Source: Cerasicoccus frondis (GTDB lineage: Bacteria > Verrucomicrobiota > Verrucomicrobiia > Opitutales > Cerasicoccaceae). From it: 64,000 bases of DNA. The translations under genes and the position numbers were made by a program. Under the pieces are notes generated by a model. That model had not been told where the DNA came from. It saw nothing but the letters and a program-made list of their open reading frames with translations, and ran no database searches. The stretch is taken from positions 1-64,000 of the forward strand of contig JAVDPC010000020.1 in the NCBI GenBank assembly GCA_031296915.1, in the 5' to 3' direction. Of this stretch, positions 35,491-45,046 are shown piece by piece; within the stretch, counting starts at the first letter, position 1; every line of letters starts with the position of its first letter.

Positions 35491-38400
35491 TTAATCAGTG
35501 CCAACTGTGCCTTCGTCAACACCCAACCACCGCTTCAAGTCTTCCAGTGCGAGATAAAGACACGGCACGAGCAGCAATATGATGGCTGTGGCGAACACAA
35601 TGCCGAAGCCCAAAGACACCGCCATGGGAATCAAATACTGCGCCTGCATCGAGCGCTCCAGGATGATCGGAATCAATCCACCTGCCGTCGTCATTGTCGT
35701 CAACACAATGGGACGAAAGCGGCGTAAACCGGCTTGGCGAACAGCTTCGAAAGCATCCATTTTGGAGCGTTGTCGATTCGCGTAATCCACCATGATCAGC
35801 GAGTCGTTCACCACCACGCCCGCCAGCGCAATGATGCCCATGAGGCTGATCAACGACAAATCATAGCCAAGGATGATGTGCCCGATCACTGCGCCAATGG
35901 CGCCAAATGGAATCGCGACCAGCACGATCAGCGGTTGAATGTAACTACTAAACGCCACCGCGAGCAGTGCGTAAATCACGAAAAGCGCCAACAACAAACC
36001 ACCGTAAAGCACATGGGTGGACTCGCGCATTTCCGCCTGACTGCCCTCAAACGTCCAGGTAATCCCGGGAAAATCAGCGCGCAATTGCGGCAGTGTTTCA
36101 GTTTGAAAAACATCCATCACCTGCGACATCGTGCGCTTCGGCTCGACGTCCATGGAAACGTTGACCACCCGCCGCCCATCGCGACGGTTAATCGATGTAA
36201 ATGCCTCACCGTAGGAAACGTCGACCACATCGAGCAGCGGCGTCTCCGTTCCATCGGGCGCCTGGATAACCAGATCCTCCAGATTATGCAGGTCCTTGCG
36301 CTCATGCAACGGCAGCTTCACGCGCACCTCAATTTCGTTTGTGCCCCGCAGTTGCCGCTTGGCCAGTGCGCCGTAAAAAGCATCGCGCACCTGCCGTCCG
36401 ACATCTTCGGAAGTGAGCCCCAGCGCACGGCCTTCAGGACGCAACTTGAAGTCAATCTGCTTCTTGCCCTTGTTGTAATTATCACTCACATCGAGCGTGT
36501 TTTCAAATGCTTCGGCGCGCTCGACAAAGGCCTTGCTCGCACGTTCTAACACCTCGATATCGTTATGGCTAAGGTCGATGCTGATGTCCTGTCGATGGCC
36601 ACCTGGCCCGCTCTCCGCCTCAAACGTAATTTGGCTCACCCCGGGAATGTCGCCTATCTCATCACGCCAGAGTTGGATAATTTCCGCTGCGGTCATGTTG
36701 TGCTCATCGGGCGGACGCATCACAATTTCAACATCGATGAAGTTGCCGCGGCGAACGTTCGTCTTAATTCCCTCCGCAACCGTTTCGAGGTTGTACTCAT
36801 CAAACATACGACGCGTAGACGCCGTCACATCTTCAGCCATGCGCGCCGCCTGATCCGGCGTAATGCCAACCGGCAGACGAATGCCCGCCTCAATCTCATC
36901 TGCCGCCACTTCGGGCATATTGATCATCCCCATGTGCGAGCTTGTCGCGTAATTGCCCACGACAATCAACAACGCAACCGCAGCGACAATCGTCACGTAG
37001 CGGAAGCGTAAACTCAAGTCCAGCAATCGCCGAAAGTAATTATCAATCAGCCAGGTGAAACCGCGTGAAAATGCTTGCTGCATGTCGTGCAGCTTCGCTC
37101 CAAGCTTGTTCCCATGCCCCCCCTCTTTCGCGTGTCCCAAGTGCGCAGGCAAAATAAAGACCGCCTCGAAAAGTGAAACCGTCAACACGATGATGACCAC
37201 CGCTGGCAGCGGCCACCAAAATTTACCCGTCGTCCCCGGGATAAACAAAAGCGGAATGAATGCGACAATGTTGGTTAAAATACTGAAGACCACCGGCCCG
37301 GTAATGTCGCGCACGCCCCGCACCGCCGCAGTCATGAAGTCCATGCCCTGCTGACGATATTCGTAGATATTTTCGCCGACAACAATCGCGTCGTCCACCA
37401 CGATCCCCAGCACCACGAGGAACGCAAACATCGAAACCATGTTGATGCTCACATCGATGAGTGGTAGGAACATGATGCCTCCAATGAACGAAATAATCAT
37501 TCCCATCATCACCCAAAACGCTAAGCGAAACTCCAGAAACAGCGCGAGAATCGACAACACGATCACCGCAGCCATAACCCCATTTTCCACGAGCAAAGAA
37601 AGCCGCTGACGATATTCTTCAGCCGCATTGTTATCAATGCGCCAATCCACGCCCGGCGGCAGCGTGGTCTCAAAATCCGCCATGATATCCTCGACCGCTT
37701 CCGCAATTTCCAGTGGCGACTGATCGCCGATGCGGTAGACATTCAACTCCATCGAAGGCGTCTGATTAAACTGCGAATGAAAGCTGCCTTCCTCAAAGCC
37801 ATCGCGAATCTCGGCGATGTCCGCCAGCCGTACGCTGGCGCCCTCCGACGTGGCGAGAATTTCAATGTCGCCGAATTCGTCAGCCCATTGCTTGCGCTCT
37901 TTCACGCGAAGTAGGATTTCGCCCGTGCGCGTTTCCACGACGCCTGCGGCAACGTCGTCACTGGATCGCTCAATGATGTCCGCCACATCGCTCAGGGTGA
38001 GTTTATATTCCCGGAGTTTGGCGCGGGATATTTCCACATGCGTCACGTAGTCCGCCGCGCGTCCAAGCTCGATCTGCGTCACGCGCGCATCGCTGAGCAT
38101 GTGGTCGCGCAACTGTTCCGCCAGCTTCCGTAAAACCCAATGATCCACATGGCCGTACAACACAACTTCCAGCACTTCGCGCTGCTGAGATTGCAGGCTG
38201 ACCTCCGGTTCTTCGATGTCGTCAGGAAAAGTGCGAATGCGACTAACGGCCTGATCTATGTCTTGAAAAGCGCGCATGCGGTCCGTCCCCACCACCAGCT
38301 CAATCGAAACCGAGCCCGAGCCTTCGCGTGCGACAGAGGTAATTTCTTTAATCCCATCCACGCCACGAACCGTTTCTTCGATTGGCAGCAATATTCCCTG

Positions 38401-38610
38401 CTCCACTTCGGCTGGCGCGGCGCCAGGGTAACCCACACTCACGGAAACGACGTCGAGTTCGTACTCCGGGAAAACTTCCTTCTGCATCGTCAACGCCGTC
38501 CAAATGCCGCCGATGAGCAGGATCGCCATCAGAAGATTCGCCGCAATCGAGTTGCGCGCCATCCAGCCGATCGCGCCGCCTTCGTTTGGCGTCTGGGCGT
38601 CACGCATCAC
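35491..38610 (-). CDS. RND efflux pump inner-membrane subunit (pump 2)
   Basis: 1,039 residues with the same layout as pump 1: first helix [18 protein letters not shown], motif [17 protein letters not shown], Asp pair in [15 protein letters not shown] (residues 406-407) and twelve predicted helices. It is clearly a paralogue of the 19539-22694 product; the two agree throughout the N-terminal 100 residues with many conservative changes. The last gene of a three-gene set, its ATG overlaps the adaptor stop by 4 bases. Substrate cannot be told from the sequence. Confidence 0.93.
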   Translation of the reverse strand: MMRDAQTPNEGGAIGWMARNSIAANLLMAILLIGGIWTALTMQKEVFPEYELDVVSVSVGYPGAAPAEVEQGILLPIEETVRGVDGIKEITSVAREGSGSVSIELVVGTDRMRAFQDIDQAVSRIRTFPDDIEEPEVSLQSQQREVLEVVLYGHVDHWVLRKLAEQLRDHMLSDARVTQIELGRAADYVTHVEISRAKLREYKLTLSDVADIIERSSDDVAAGVVETRTGEILLRVKERKQWADEFGDIEILATSEGASVRLADIAEIRDGFEEGSFHSQFNQTPSMELNVYRIGDQSPLEIAEAVEDIMADFETTLPPGVDWRIDNNAAEEYRQRLSLLVENGVMAAVIVLSILALFLEFRLAFWVMMGMIISFIGGIMFLPLIDVSINMVSMFAFLVVLGIVVDDAIVVGENIYEYRQQGMDFMTAAVRGVRDITGPVVFSILTNIVAFIPLLFIPGTTGKFWWPLPAVVIIVLTVSLFEAVFILPAHLGHAKEGGHGNKLGAKLHDMQQAFSRGFTWLIDNYFRRLLDLSLRFRYVTIVAAVALLIVVGNYATSSHMGMINMPEVAADEIEAGIRLPVGITPDQAARMAEDVTASTRRMFDEYNLETVAEGIKTNVRRGNFIDVEIVMRPPDEHNMTAAEIIQLWRDEIGDIPGVSQITFEAESGPGGHRQDISIDLSHNDIEVLERASKAFVERAEAFENTLDVSDNYNKGKKQIDFKLRPEGRALGLTSEDVGRQVRDAFYGALAKRQLRGTNEIEVRVKLPLHERKDLHNLEDLVIQAPDGTETPLLDVVDVSYGEAFTSINRRDGRRVVNVSMDVEPKRTMSQVMDVFQTETLPQLRADFPGITWTFEGSQAEMRESTHVLYGGLLLALFVIYALLAVAFSSYIQPLIVLVAIPFGAIGAVIGHIILGYDLSLISLMGIIALAGVVVNDSLIMVDYANRQRSKMDAFEAVRQAGLRRFRPIVLTTMTTAGGLIPIILERSMQAQYLIPMAVSLGFGIVFATAIILLLVPCLYLALEDLKRWLGVDEGTVGTD

Positions 38611-39833
38611 TTCGCTGCCTCCTTCGCTTCGCCTTCGGTGCGTAACGGCGCGTCATTGACAACTGAGCTCAAGCTCGTCGTCACAACCTTGGCGTCCTCG
38701 GATAAACCATCGCTGATGTAGGCGTACTGTGCATCACGAAAGACAACCGCCACCGGAGTGATCTTCAACAAGCCATCTTCCATGATCCACACCGTGTCGT
38801 CTTCACGCAAATAGGCGCGATCCAGACGCAACACATTTTCAATCGGCTTCCCGTGGATCGTCACTTCGAGCAGCGATCCAATGATCAACGGCGGCTTGCC
38901 CGCATTGGCTTCTTCCAAGGCCAAGGGATCCTCCACGGAAATATTGATGCGCGCCAGTCGCGTGCCTTCATCCAGTGCGCCAATGAGTTTATCCACCGCG
39001 CCTTCGCGATAAACGCCTGACTGCCACGAGGTCCGATTGCGAAACTCAGCCGCTGAGCCACCTGCGCCTTCACTTTGCGATGCAAAGTTAATATAGGGAA
39101 TCTTGTCCAATGGCGCCGTCGCAGTCACCCAATATCGGTGTACATTGACCAACCGACCGAGGTCATCACCGGGCGAAACCTGCGAACCAACCGACACCCG
39201 GCGCGACAAGACTTGCGCATCAAACGGCGCACGAATCGTGGTCCGCTCCAGGTCCAACTTAGCCTGATCCAGCATTGCTTGCGCCGCTTCGACATCCGCC
39301 TGTGCAGCGCTAAGCTGAGGCTTGCGCAGCACCAGATTTTCATTACCAGCGACAATGTCCTTATCGAGCAACTCGTAGTCGAGCTTCGCAACGTTTTGTC
39401 GCCCCATTTCGATCTGTAAATCCGCCTCAGCCTGATGCAACGCACTCTGCCGTTGGGCAACCGCATTCTCGTAATCCGCTGGGTCCAGCTTGAGCAGCAC
39501 CTCGCCTTTGCTCACCAGCGCGCCTGAAGAAAAATTGGACGAACGCTCAATGACTTCGCCGCTCACGCGCGGGCTCAGCATCACATCGTCACGCGCACGG
39601 ACGAGTCCCATCACGACGATTTCCGGGCTGAAGTCTCCACGCTCCACATCGATCACTTCGACCAACATGGCCGTTTTCTTACTGGCGCCGGTGCGCTGCG
39701 CCTTGGGCTGCGTCGACCGAATAAACGCGGTCAATCCGATGGCCGCTAGCGCGATCAGTCCACATAGGAAAAGGGTCAGCTTCCAGTTTATTGATTTCTG
39801 GTTGGGTTCCCCGGTCTCTGCCTGCTTAGCCAT
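38607..39833 (-). CDS. RND-pump periplasmic adaptor (pump 2)
   Basis: 408 residues. Short charged cytoplasmic start, membrane anchor ([20 protein letters not shown], about 19-38), lipoyl halves ([20 protein letters not shown] and [20 protein letters not shown]) around a coiled-coil hairpin, then a barrel domain. It is paralogous to the pump-1 adaptor. The start lies 46 bases inside the upstream outer-membrane gene; no later Met fits, because the anchor helix follows at once, so the overlap seems real. Confidence 0.88.
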   Translation of the reverse strand: MAKQAETGEPNQKSINWKLTLFLCGLIALAAIGLTAFIRSTQPKAQRTGASKKTAMLVEVIDVERGDFSPEIVVMGLVRARDDVMLSPRVSGEVIERSSNFSSGALVSKGEVLLKLDPADYENAVAQRQSALHQAEADLQIEMGRQNVAKLDYELLDKDIVAGNENLVLRKPQLSAAQADVEAAQAMLDQAKLDLERTTIRAPFDAQVLSRRVSVGSQVSPGDDLGRLVNVHRYWVTATAPLDKIPYINFASQSEGAGGSAAEFRNRTSWQSGVYREGAVDKLIGALDEGTRLARINISVEDPLALEEANAGKPPLIIGSLLEVTIHGKPIENVLRLDRAYLREDDTVWIMEDGLLKITPVAVVFRDAQYAYISDGLSEDAKVVTTSLSSVVNDAPLRTEGEAKEAAK

Positions 39834-41281
39834 GTTGCGTATTCCTCGTCTTCGGTTTCCTGAATAAGTGCGGCGACGACCTCGCGGTCCGTCTCGATGC
39901 TGCCCGCCAATGCCCGGTAAAGCGCAATGCGGAACTCGATCAACGTGCGGCGGCCCTCCAAAAGCTGACGTTGTAAACGCTGCTCTTCAATAAGCGCGGT
40001 GAGCACGTCGAGGTATTCGGTGACGCCATTAAAATATTCGATCTGTAAACGCTGATACGACATGCGCGCAAGGCGCAGTTGCTCTTCAATGCTCGCAATC
40101 CGCTCGACCTGTTTTTGCTCCCGCACCAGCGCGTCCTCTACTTCCTGAAAGGCGTCTAACACCACTTGTCCGTATTCCATTACACGGCGTTGCTGCAGAG
40201 CTTGGTTGCGGTCGACTTCGGCTGCGCGACGCCCGGCGTCAAAGACCGGCGCGACAATCTGCCCCGCGATGGACCGAATCCATGAGCCAAACAAATCAGA
40301 CGGCGTTTCGCCCACGGTGAAAATCGCCGCATCCAGCGACAGACGTGGGTATTGGTTGGTGATGGCGGCGGCCAAATCCGCATTCGCCGCCTTGACCACG
40401 AAATAGGCGGCTTGCACATCCGGTCGGCGTTGCACCAGTGCGGCGGGCACGCCGGTTGACGGCATAGGCGGCAGCTCAGGCAATCGTTCGTCGGCAACCG
40501 GTTCACCCACTTCCGGCGGTTTGCCCTCCAACACGGCGAGCGCATTTTCCAAAACGCCAATCCGCGCCTCAACAACAATCACTTGCTCGCGCGTGGCTTC
40601 GATTAATTGCTGCTGCCGGATAAGGTCAGCGCTACGAATCAAGCCACTGCTGAAGCGCGCTTTCAGTGAGCCATACACCTGCTCGTTGACCTTGATTTGC
40701 TCGAGCAACAGGTCCCGCTGATTCTGTGCTTCCACCAACTGATAATAAGTCACCGCAACCTGCGCCGTGAGCGTGAGCGCGGCAGTCTGATAATCATAAA
40801 ACGTCGCCTCCGCACGAAAGCGCTCGGCATCGACCAGCGAGCGAATGCGCCCCCACAAATCCACTTCGTAGGATGCGTTTAGCCCAGCGCCAAATTCCTG
40901 AAAGCTAGAGCTCCCCCCAGAACCTGATCCAGCCGCTCCTTCGAAAAATGCATCGACGCTTGGATACAGCGACGCCGATTCACGCGTGATCACTGCCTGC
41001 GCCTCCATGAGTCGCAGCCAGACCGCTTCCAGACTGAGGTTAAAAGACAGCGCGCGCTCCATGCGATCATTGAGCGCTTCATCGCCAAAAGCCGTCCACC
41101 AGTTGTCTGGTATGACTACGGAGCCAGTGTCGCTAAACGCCGTCGGCATCTGCACCGGCGGCGTAATTTCCGTTTCCGTAACGCAACCCGGCAAGAACCA
41201 TACTCCCAACAAGCAGGCGCTTAACCGAACCCATCGGTTAGCACGAAACTGGCTTTTTCGTTGTGATTCATCTGAATGCAT
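39788..41281 (-). CDS. Outer-membrane efflux lipoprotein (pump 2)
   Basis: 497 residues. N-terminal lipoprotein signal with lipobox WFLPGC (Cys near 33). OEP repeats with LSLEAVWLRLMEAQAVI, SYEVDLWGRIRSLVDAERF and PVFDAGRRAAEVDRNQALQ. First gene of the second tripartite set. It ends 46 bases inside the adaptor gene. There is no dedicated regulator next to it; an inverted repeat at 41282-41311 directly in front of the start codon is a possible operator. Confidence 0.88.
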   Translation of the reverse strand: MHSDESQRKSQFRANRWVRLSACLLGVWFLPGCVTETEITPPVQMPTAFSDTGSVVIPDNWWTAFGDEALNDRMERALSFNLSLEAVWLRLMEAQAVITRESASLYPSVDAFFEGAAGSGSGGSSSFQEFGAGLNASYEVDLWGRIRSLVDAERFRAEATFYDYQTAALTLTAQVAVTYYQLVEAQNQRDLLLEQIKVNEQVYGSLKARFSSGLIRSADLIRQQQLIEATREQVIVVEARIGVLENALAVLEGKPPEVGEPVADERLPELPPMPSTGVPAALVQRRPDVQAAYFVVKAANADLAAAITNQYPRLSLDAAIFTVGETPSDLFGSWIRSIAGQIVAPVFDAGRRAAEVDRNQALQQRRVMEYGQVVLDAFQEVEDALVREQKQVERIASIEEQLRLARMSYQRLQIEYFNGVTEYLDVLTALIEEQRLQRQLLEGRRTLIEFRIALYRALAGSIETDREVVAALIQETEDEEYATWLSRQRPGNPTRNQ

Positions 41282-41311
41282 GCAGCGTGGTTGCCCAGTA
41301 AGGGACGCTGC
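41282..41311. promoter_or_regulatory. Inverted repeat before pump 2, possible operator
   Basis: GCAGCGT (41282-41288) and ACGCTGC (41305-41311) are perfect 7-bp inverted arms 16 bp apart, right upstream of the outer-membrane factor start. On the minus strand TTGACT lies just upstream, but no good -10 is seen at the normal distance. It could be an operator or an RNA hairpin masking the start. Confidence 0.35.
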
Positions 41312-41370
41312 GAACGATAGACAAAGTCAACAAAAAATCAAGCAAGGGCGGTCAACTATTTTTCCTTATT

Positions 41371-42417
41371 TTACGGCTGCACGCCCGTGCGCGGATCACG
41401 GCTTACGACATCCCATATCGTTTGCTGCACAACGCGGACGAGTTCTGCATACTCGGGCTTGTCCAAGCCATAAGGTTCCGCAGACATGCCCACGGGATTC
41501 TGCCCACTCAGCACCGTAAAGATTGTCGAGCCTGACACAAAAATGCCCAGCGTGCTAGATTTGTGCGGTATTGGATTCAGGTGAATCGCATCGGCATAGA
41601 GCACGTTCACGCCATCGGCAAAGTCCGTGTCCTCGTCCAGGCCGGGCAACCAATCCGGATCTTGATCGGCTAGTTTTTGCAAATCAGGCAGCTCGACCGC
41701 CTTGATCTTTTTATCCAGCTCAAAGAGCACTTCGCCGACGGGAATCAAGCGCACTGGCGACTTAAGTTGTGGATATTGGGCGTTCAGGTAATCCAAGAGT
41801 TGGCCATAAAAGTCGCGCGATGCGGCGCTCTTAGCGGCTGTCCAGTCATCGTCTTCAAGCGTAGCCGTGTAGCGTGCTTCCCAAGCAGCAGGGTAATCGA
41901 TATTCAGCGGCCTTTTCGTGCCCTTCTCCCGGTCTCGCCGCGGCCAAGTTGCATAGACATAAAACGTATCCGTCGCCTTATGCTCCAGCGCTAGGTCGAT
42001 GAAGTTGCACGCGCCGGCGTAGGTGTCCTTGATTTTGCTGAGGAAGGGCTGCAGCACAAGCGCGTCCCACTGATGCTCAGTCAGACCGGTTTCGTAGCGG
42101 CCAAAGCGCGGGTTCTCCAGCTTGTCGTAGGGATTCGGGTCAACAGTGAACGTGTCGCCGCTAGGCACATTCGTTTCCCAGGCAATCCACTTCTGGCTGG
42201 GCTCGTCTTTATAATTCCAGTGGCGGATCAGCGACTTACCGCCCGAGAGCTGCGAGCCGAATTGTAGATCAATCCCCCGCTCACCGAACAGCGTGCGCAC
42301 GCGGTCAAGCGTCGTGCTGGCAGTCAGGCTATTGCCGATAAAGTAAACGTTCAGCGTTTCTTCGGCGCGCACGCAAAGCGGCGCCAGCGCAAGGAGCATG
42401 AAGGAAACAGATTTCAT
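41371..42417 (-). CDS. Secreted SGNH/GDSL-type hydrolase
   Basis: 348 residues when started at the ATG followed by a signal peptide (MKSVSFMLLALAPLCVRA). Block I is YFIGNSLT with the catalytic Ser near residue 30 (GNS in place of GDS), and the Asp-x-x-His pair is in YADAIHLNP near 275-278. The N-terminal layout and the DALVLQPF stretch match the SGNH fold. The frame stays open upstream through 150 more codons, but those overlap typA in antisense register and have no family resemblance. Probable esterase, for example a sugar or polysaccharide deacetylase; substrate unknown. Confidence 0.75.
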   Translation of the reverse strand: MKSVSFMLLALAPLCVRAEETLNVYFIGNSLTASTTLDRVRTLFGERGIDLQFGSQLSGGKSLIRHWNYKDEPSQKWIAWETNVPSGDTFTVDPNPYDKLENPRFGRYETGLTEHQWDALVLQPFLSKIKDTYAGACNFIDLALEHKATDTFYVYATWPRRDREKGTKRPLNIDYPAAWEARYTATLEDDDWTAAKSAASRDFYGQLLDYLNAQYPQLKSPVRLIPVGEVLFELDKKIKAVELPDLQKLADQDPDWLPGLDEDTDFADGVNVLYADAIHLNPIPHKSSTLGIFVSGSTIFTVLSGQNPVGMSAEPYGLDKPEYAELVRVVQQTIWDVVSRDPRTGVQP

Positions 42418-42555
42418 CGAGATCTTTCGGTTTTCGTTGGGGAGTAAATTCAAACATCTCCAGTTTGCCGTATTTTCTGCGAACCAGAAAGCAGGAACCC
42501 TCCCCCTCAATACGCCTAAAAGATACACTGATCCGATAAATCGTGATCTTCGTAA

Positions 42556-42588
42556 CCAAAACCGGCGGCTCCATATGGAACCGCCGGT
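42556..42588 (-). terminator. Rho-independent terminator of typA
   Basis: ACCGGCGG and CCGCCGGT arms form a nearly perfect 14-bp stem centred on CCATATGG (42561-42588). On the minus strand it is followed by TTTTGG. It lies 25 bp after the typA stop. The T-run is short, so strength may be moderate. Confidence 0.75.
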
Positions 42589-42613
42589 CGAAAAATAATG
42601 CTGCTTGCCGTGC

Positions 42614-44452
42614 TTACTTGGCGCCACGCTTGGCGATGCGGCGACGCTCTTCCGAGTCGAGCACACGCTTGCGGAGGCGCAGGAACTTCGGCGTCGCTTC
42701 AACCAGCTCATCGGCCGCGATGTATTCGATCGCGCGCTCGAGGGAAAAACGGATCGGCGGCGCCAACTGCACATTGTCGTCCTTACCGGAGGAGCGCATG
42801 TTGTCGAGCTGCTTGGCCTTGCAGGGGTTGACTGGGAGGTCTTCCTTGCGCGGACATTCGCCAACAATCTGGCCGTTGTAAACTTCGTCGCCGGGGGCCA
42901 CGAACAGCTTGCCGCGCGCCTGGATCATGTTCAGCGCATAGCCCATAGCCGGGCCAGTCGCCACCGAGCAGAGTGTGCCCGTGTTCCGCGTGATGATCTC
43001 GGCGCCCTTCGGACGGTATTCCAGGAACATGTGCGAGCAAACGCCATGGCCGCTGGTCAGCGTGGTCAAGTCGCTCTCAAAGCCGATCAAGCCGCGGGTG
43101 GAGATCGTCGCCTCGATGGTCACGCCAGCGTGGTGGTGCTCCATGTTGGTGATCTGCGCCTTGCGGTTGGACAGGTTTTCCATGACAGCGCCCATCATGC
43201 TTTCGGGCACTTCCACCCAAACCTGCTCGAAAGGCTCGCACTGCTTGCCGTCGATTTCCTTAAAGAGCACCGTCGGGCGGGAAACCATCACTTCGTAGCC
43301 TTCGCGGCGCATCGTTTCCACGAGAACGGCGATCTGCATCGCGCCACGGGCATTGACGAGGAAGCGGGTGCCTTCAGTGGTGTCAGCGACTTTAATTGAA
43401 ATATTGGCCTTAGTTTCCTGGATCAGGCGATCGCGGACCTGGCGGGAAGTCACCTTCTTGCCATCCTTGCCGGCGAGGGGACCATCGTTGACGTGGAATT
43501 CCATCTGCACGGTGGCCGGGTCGATTTCCATGAACGGCAGCGCCTCGGCGTCCTTATTGGCCGCGAGCGTGTCGCCGATGTCGACGTCTTCAAAGCCGGC
43601 GATGCCCACGATGTCACCTGCTTCGCAGGATTCAACGGGCTGCACGCCGAGGCCGGTAAAGCGGATTAGCTTGGTGATCTTCACGCGGTCGACCTTGCCG
43701 TCCTTGCGGAGCGCGTGGATCGTGGCGCCGCTCTCGATCTTACCCGAGAGGATACGGCCAATGGCCAAACGACCGACGAAGGCGTCCCAGTCGATGTTGG
43801 AAACGAGCATGCGGAAGTCGCCTTCTTCGACGACGGGCGCCGGAATGCGCTCCACGATGGTTTCGAACAGCGCGGTCATGTTCTCGCGCGGGCCGTCTTC
43901 CTCGCGGTCAGCAAAGCCATTCTTGGCGGATGCGTAGAGGAAAGGCGCGTTGAACTGGTCTTCGTCGGCTTCGAGGTCGAGGAACAACTCCAGCACCTTG
44001 TCGTGCACCCACTCGGGGCGCGCGGTGTCGCGGTCCACCTTATTAATCACGCAAATCGTCTTGAGGCCATGGCTGAGCGCCTTGCGGAGCACCCAGCGGG
44101 TTTGGGCCTGCGGGCCGCCCACGGCGTCGGTCAGCAGCAGCACGCCGTCAACCATCTTCATCACACGCTCCACTTCGGCGCCGAAGTCGGCGTGCCCGGG
44201 GGTGTCCACGATGTTAATCGTATAGCCGTTCCACTGGATGGCGGTGTTCTTGGCCTTAATGGTAATGCCCTTTTCGCGCTCCAGATCCATGCTGTCCATG
44301 GCGCGCTCTTGCACTTCCTGGTTTTCACGGAAAGTCCCGGATTGTTGCAGCAAGCAGTCCACCAAGGTGGTCTTGCCGTGGTCAACGTGTGCGATAATTG
44401 CGATGTTGCGGATCTTCTCCGCAGTGCGTGTTGGTTCTGCGAGCGCGCTCAT
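42614..44452 (-). CDS. typA: Translational GTPase TypA/BipA
   Basis: 612 residues, full length. G1 is AHVDHGKTTL (residues 21-30), followed by switch I REKGITI, G3 DTPGHADF and G4 NKVDRD, all intact. The remaining domains resemble EF-G domains II, III and V (VMVSRPTVLFKEIDG; GVTIEATISTRGLIGFESD), plus the TypA-specific C-terminal domain (ECPRKEDLPVNPCKAKQLDN). It is a ribosome-binding GTPase involved in stress adaptation and 50S assembly. Core gene; a clear hairpin terminator lies downstream. Confidence 0.96.
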   Translation of the reverse strand: MSALAEPTRTAEKIRNIAIIAHVDHGKTTLVDCLLQQSGTFRENQEVQERAMDSMDLEREKGITIKAKNTAIQWNGYTINIVDTPGHADFGAEVERVMKMVDGVLLLTDAVGGPQAQTRWVLRKALSHGLKTICVINKVDRDTARPEWVHDKVLELFLDLEADEDQFNAPFLYASAKNGFADREEDGPRENMTALFETIVERIPAPVVEEGDFRMLVSNIDWDAFVGRLAIGRILSGKIESGATIHALRKDGKVDRVKITKLIRFTGLGVQPVESCEAGDIVGIAGFEDVDIGDTLAANKDAEALPFMEIDPATVQMEFHVNDGPLAGKDGKKVTSRQVRDRLIQETKANISIKVADTTEGTRFLVNARGAMQIAVLVETMRREGYEVMVSRPTVLFKEIDGKQCEPFEQVWVEVPESMMGAVMENLSNRKAQITNMEHHHAGVTIEATISTRGLIGFESDLTTLTSGHGVCSHMFLEYRPKGAEIITRNTGTLCSVATGPAMGYALNMIQARGKLFVAPGDEVYNGQIVGECPRKEDLPVNPCKAKQLDNMRSSGKDDNVQLAPPIRFSLERAIEYIAADELVEATPKFLRLRKRVLDSEERRRIAKRGAK

Positions 44453-44503
44453 AAAAAGAAAAATAGCGCGTCACGCTGACAAATTTTCGCTAATAAGCGA
44501 GAT

Positions 44504-44665
44504 TCATTTTTGATTTAGCACCCAAAAAGCGTGAATCACGCCTCCTAACCAGAATAGGACCACCCAAAGCAGGATGTTGATGATCAGATCGACGCCAGCG
44601 CCTTTTTTCATCGCGACAGCTACTGGCGGCAGGAAAATGCATAGTAGAATTTCGAGTAAGCTCAT
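44504..44665 (-). CDS. Pmp3/YqaE-family small membrane protein
   Basis: 53 residues starting MSLLEILLCIFLPPVAVAMK, with two hydrophobic helices around a short polar turn (KGAGVDLIINILLWVVLFWL, then GGVIHAFWVL). The pattern LLCIFLPPVAV...G...INILL is the hallmark of the Pmp3/UPF0057 proteolipid family, tied to salt and stress tolerance in plants, yeast and bacteria. It lies between tRNA-Phe (opposite strand) and typA. An upstream in-frame Met would add 13 residues without family support. Confidence 0.82.
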   Translation of the reverse strand: MSLLEILLCIFLPPVAVAMKKGAGVDLIINILLWVVLFWLGGVIHAFWVLNQK

Positions 44666-44741
44666 GGTAGGAACCAACATAGCACAAAACCAGCCGTTGT
44701 CCATTCTCGATAAAAATAAGAAAAATTTGCCGAAAAACGCC

Positions 44742-44770
44742 TTGACCCGAATTGATTGAGTGCAATTATC
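44742..44770 (+). promoter_or_regulatory. Probable sigma-70 promoter of tRNA-Phe
   Basis: TTGACC (44742-44747) and ATTATC (44765-44770) are 17 bp apart, in good agreement with -35/-10 boxes. Predicted transcription start is about 10 bases before the mature tRNA 5' end at 44788. The region also overlaps the upstream side of the divergent Pmp3 gene. Confidence 0.55.
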
Positions 44771-44787
44771 GCCCTCTTTCCCAAATT

Positions 44788-44863
<76 letters not shown>

Positions 44864-44872
44864 TTTTCAAAG

Positions 44873-44905
44873 AAACCGCGCAGTCTACGGCTGGCGGTTT
44901 TTTTG
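44873..44905 (+). terminator. Rho-independent terminator after tRNA-Phe
   Basis: AACCGCGCAG (44874-44883) pairs with CTGGCGGTT (44891-44899) with one bulged base around a 7-base loop, followed by a run of seven T (44898-44904). It lies 10 bp after the CCA end. Confidence 0.8.
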
Positions 44906-45046
44906 TTTCATCGAGTCAAAATCTGCTCCCGCTGCCTGCCCTTACCGGTTTCAAATGTTTGAATAACCCGCCCATTGCAAAAAAATGGTTTGTCGACAGC
45001 ATAGAGGGCGAATAAGCATAACGCACCCCTCAACTTTACAGTCAGG

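Noticed and set aside
42418..42867. Upstream extension of the SGNH hydrolase frame into typA
   Set aside because: The 150 extra codons have no family similarity, contain the typA terminator and overlap typA out of frame; a good signal peptide starts at 42417.
44464..44500. Terminator between the Pmp3-type gene and typA
   Set aside because: Two short stems (TCGCT/AGCGA and AGCG/CGCT) are present, but stems of 4-5 bp are too weak to claim.
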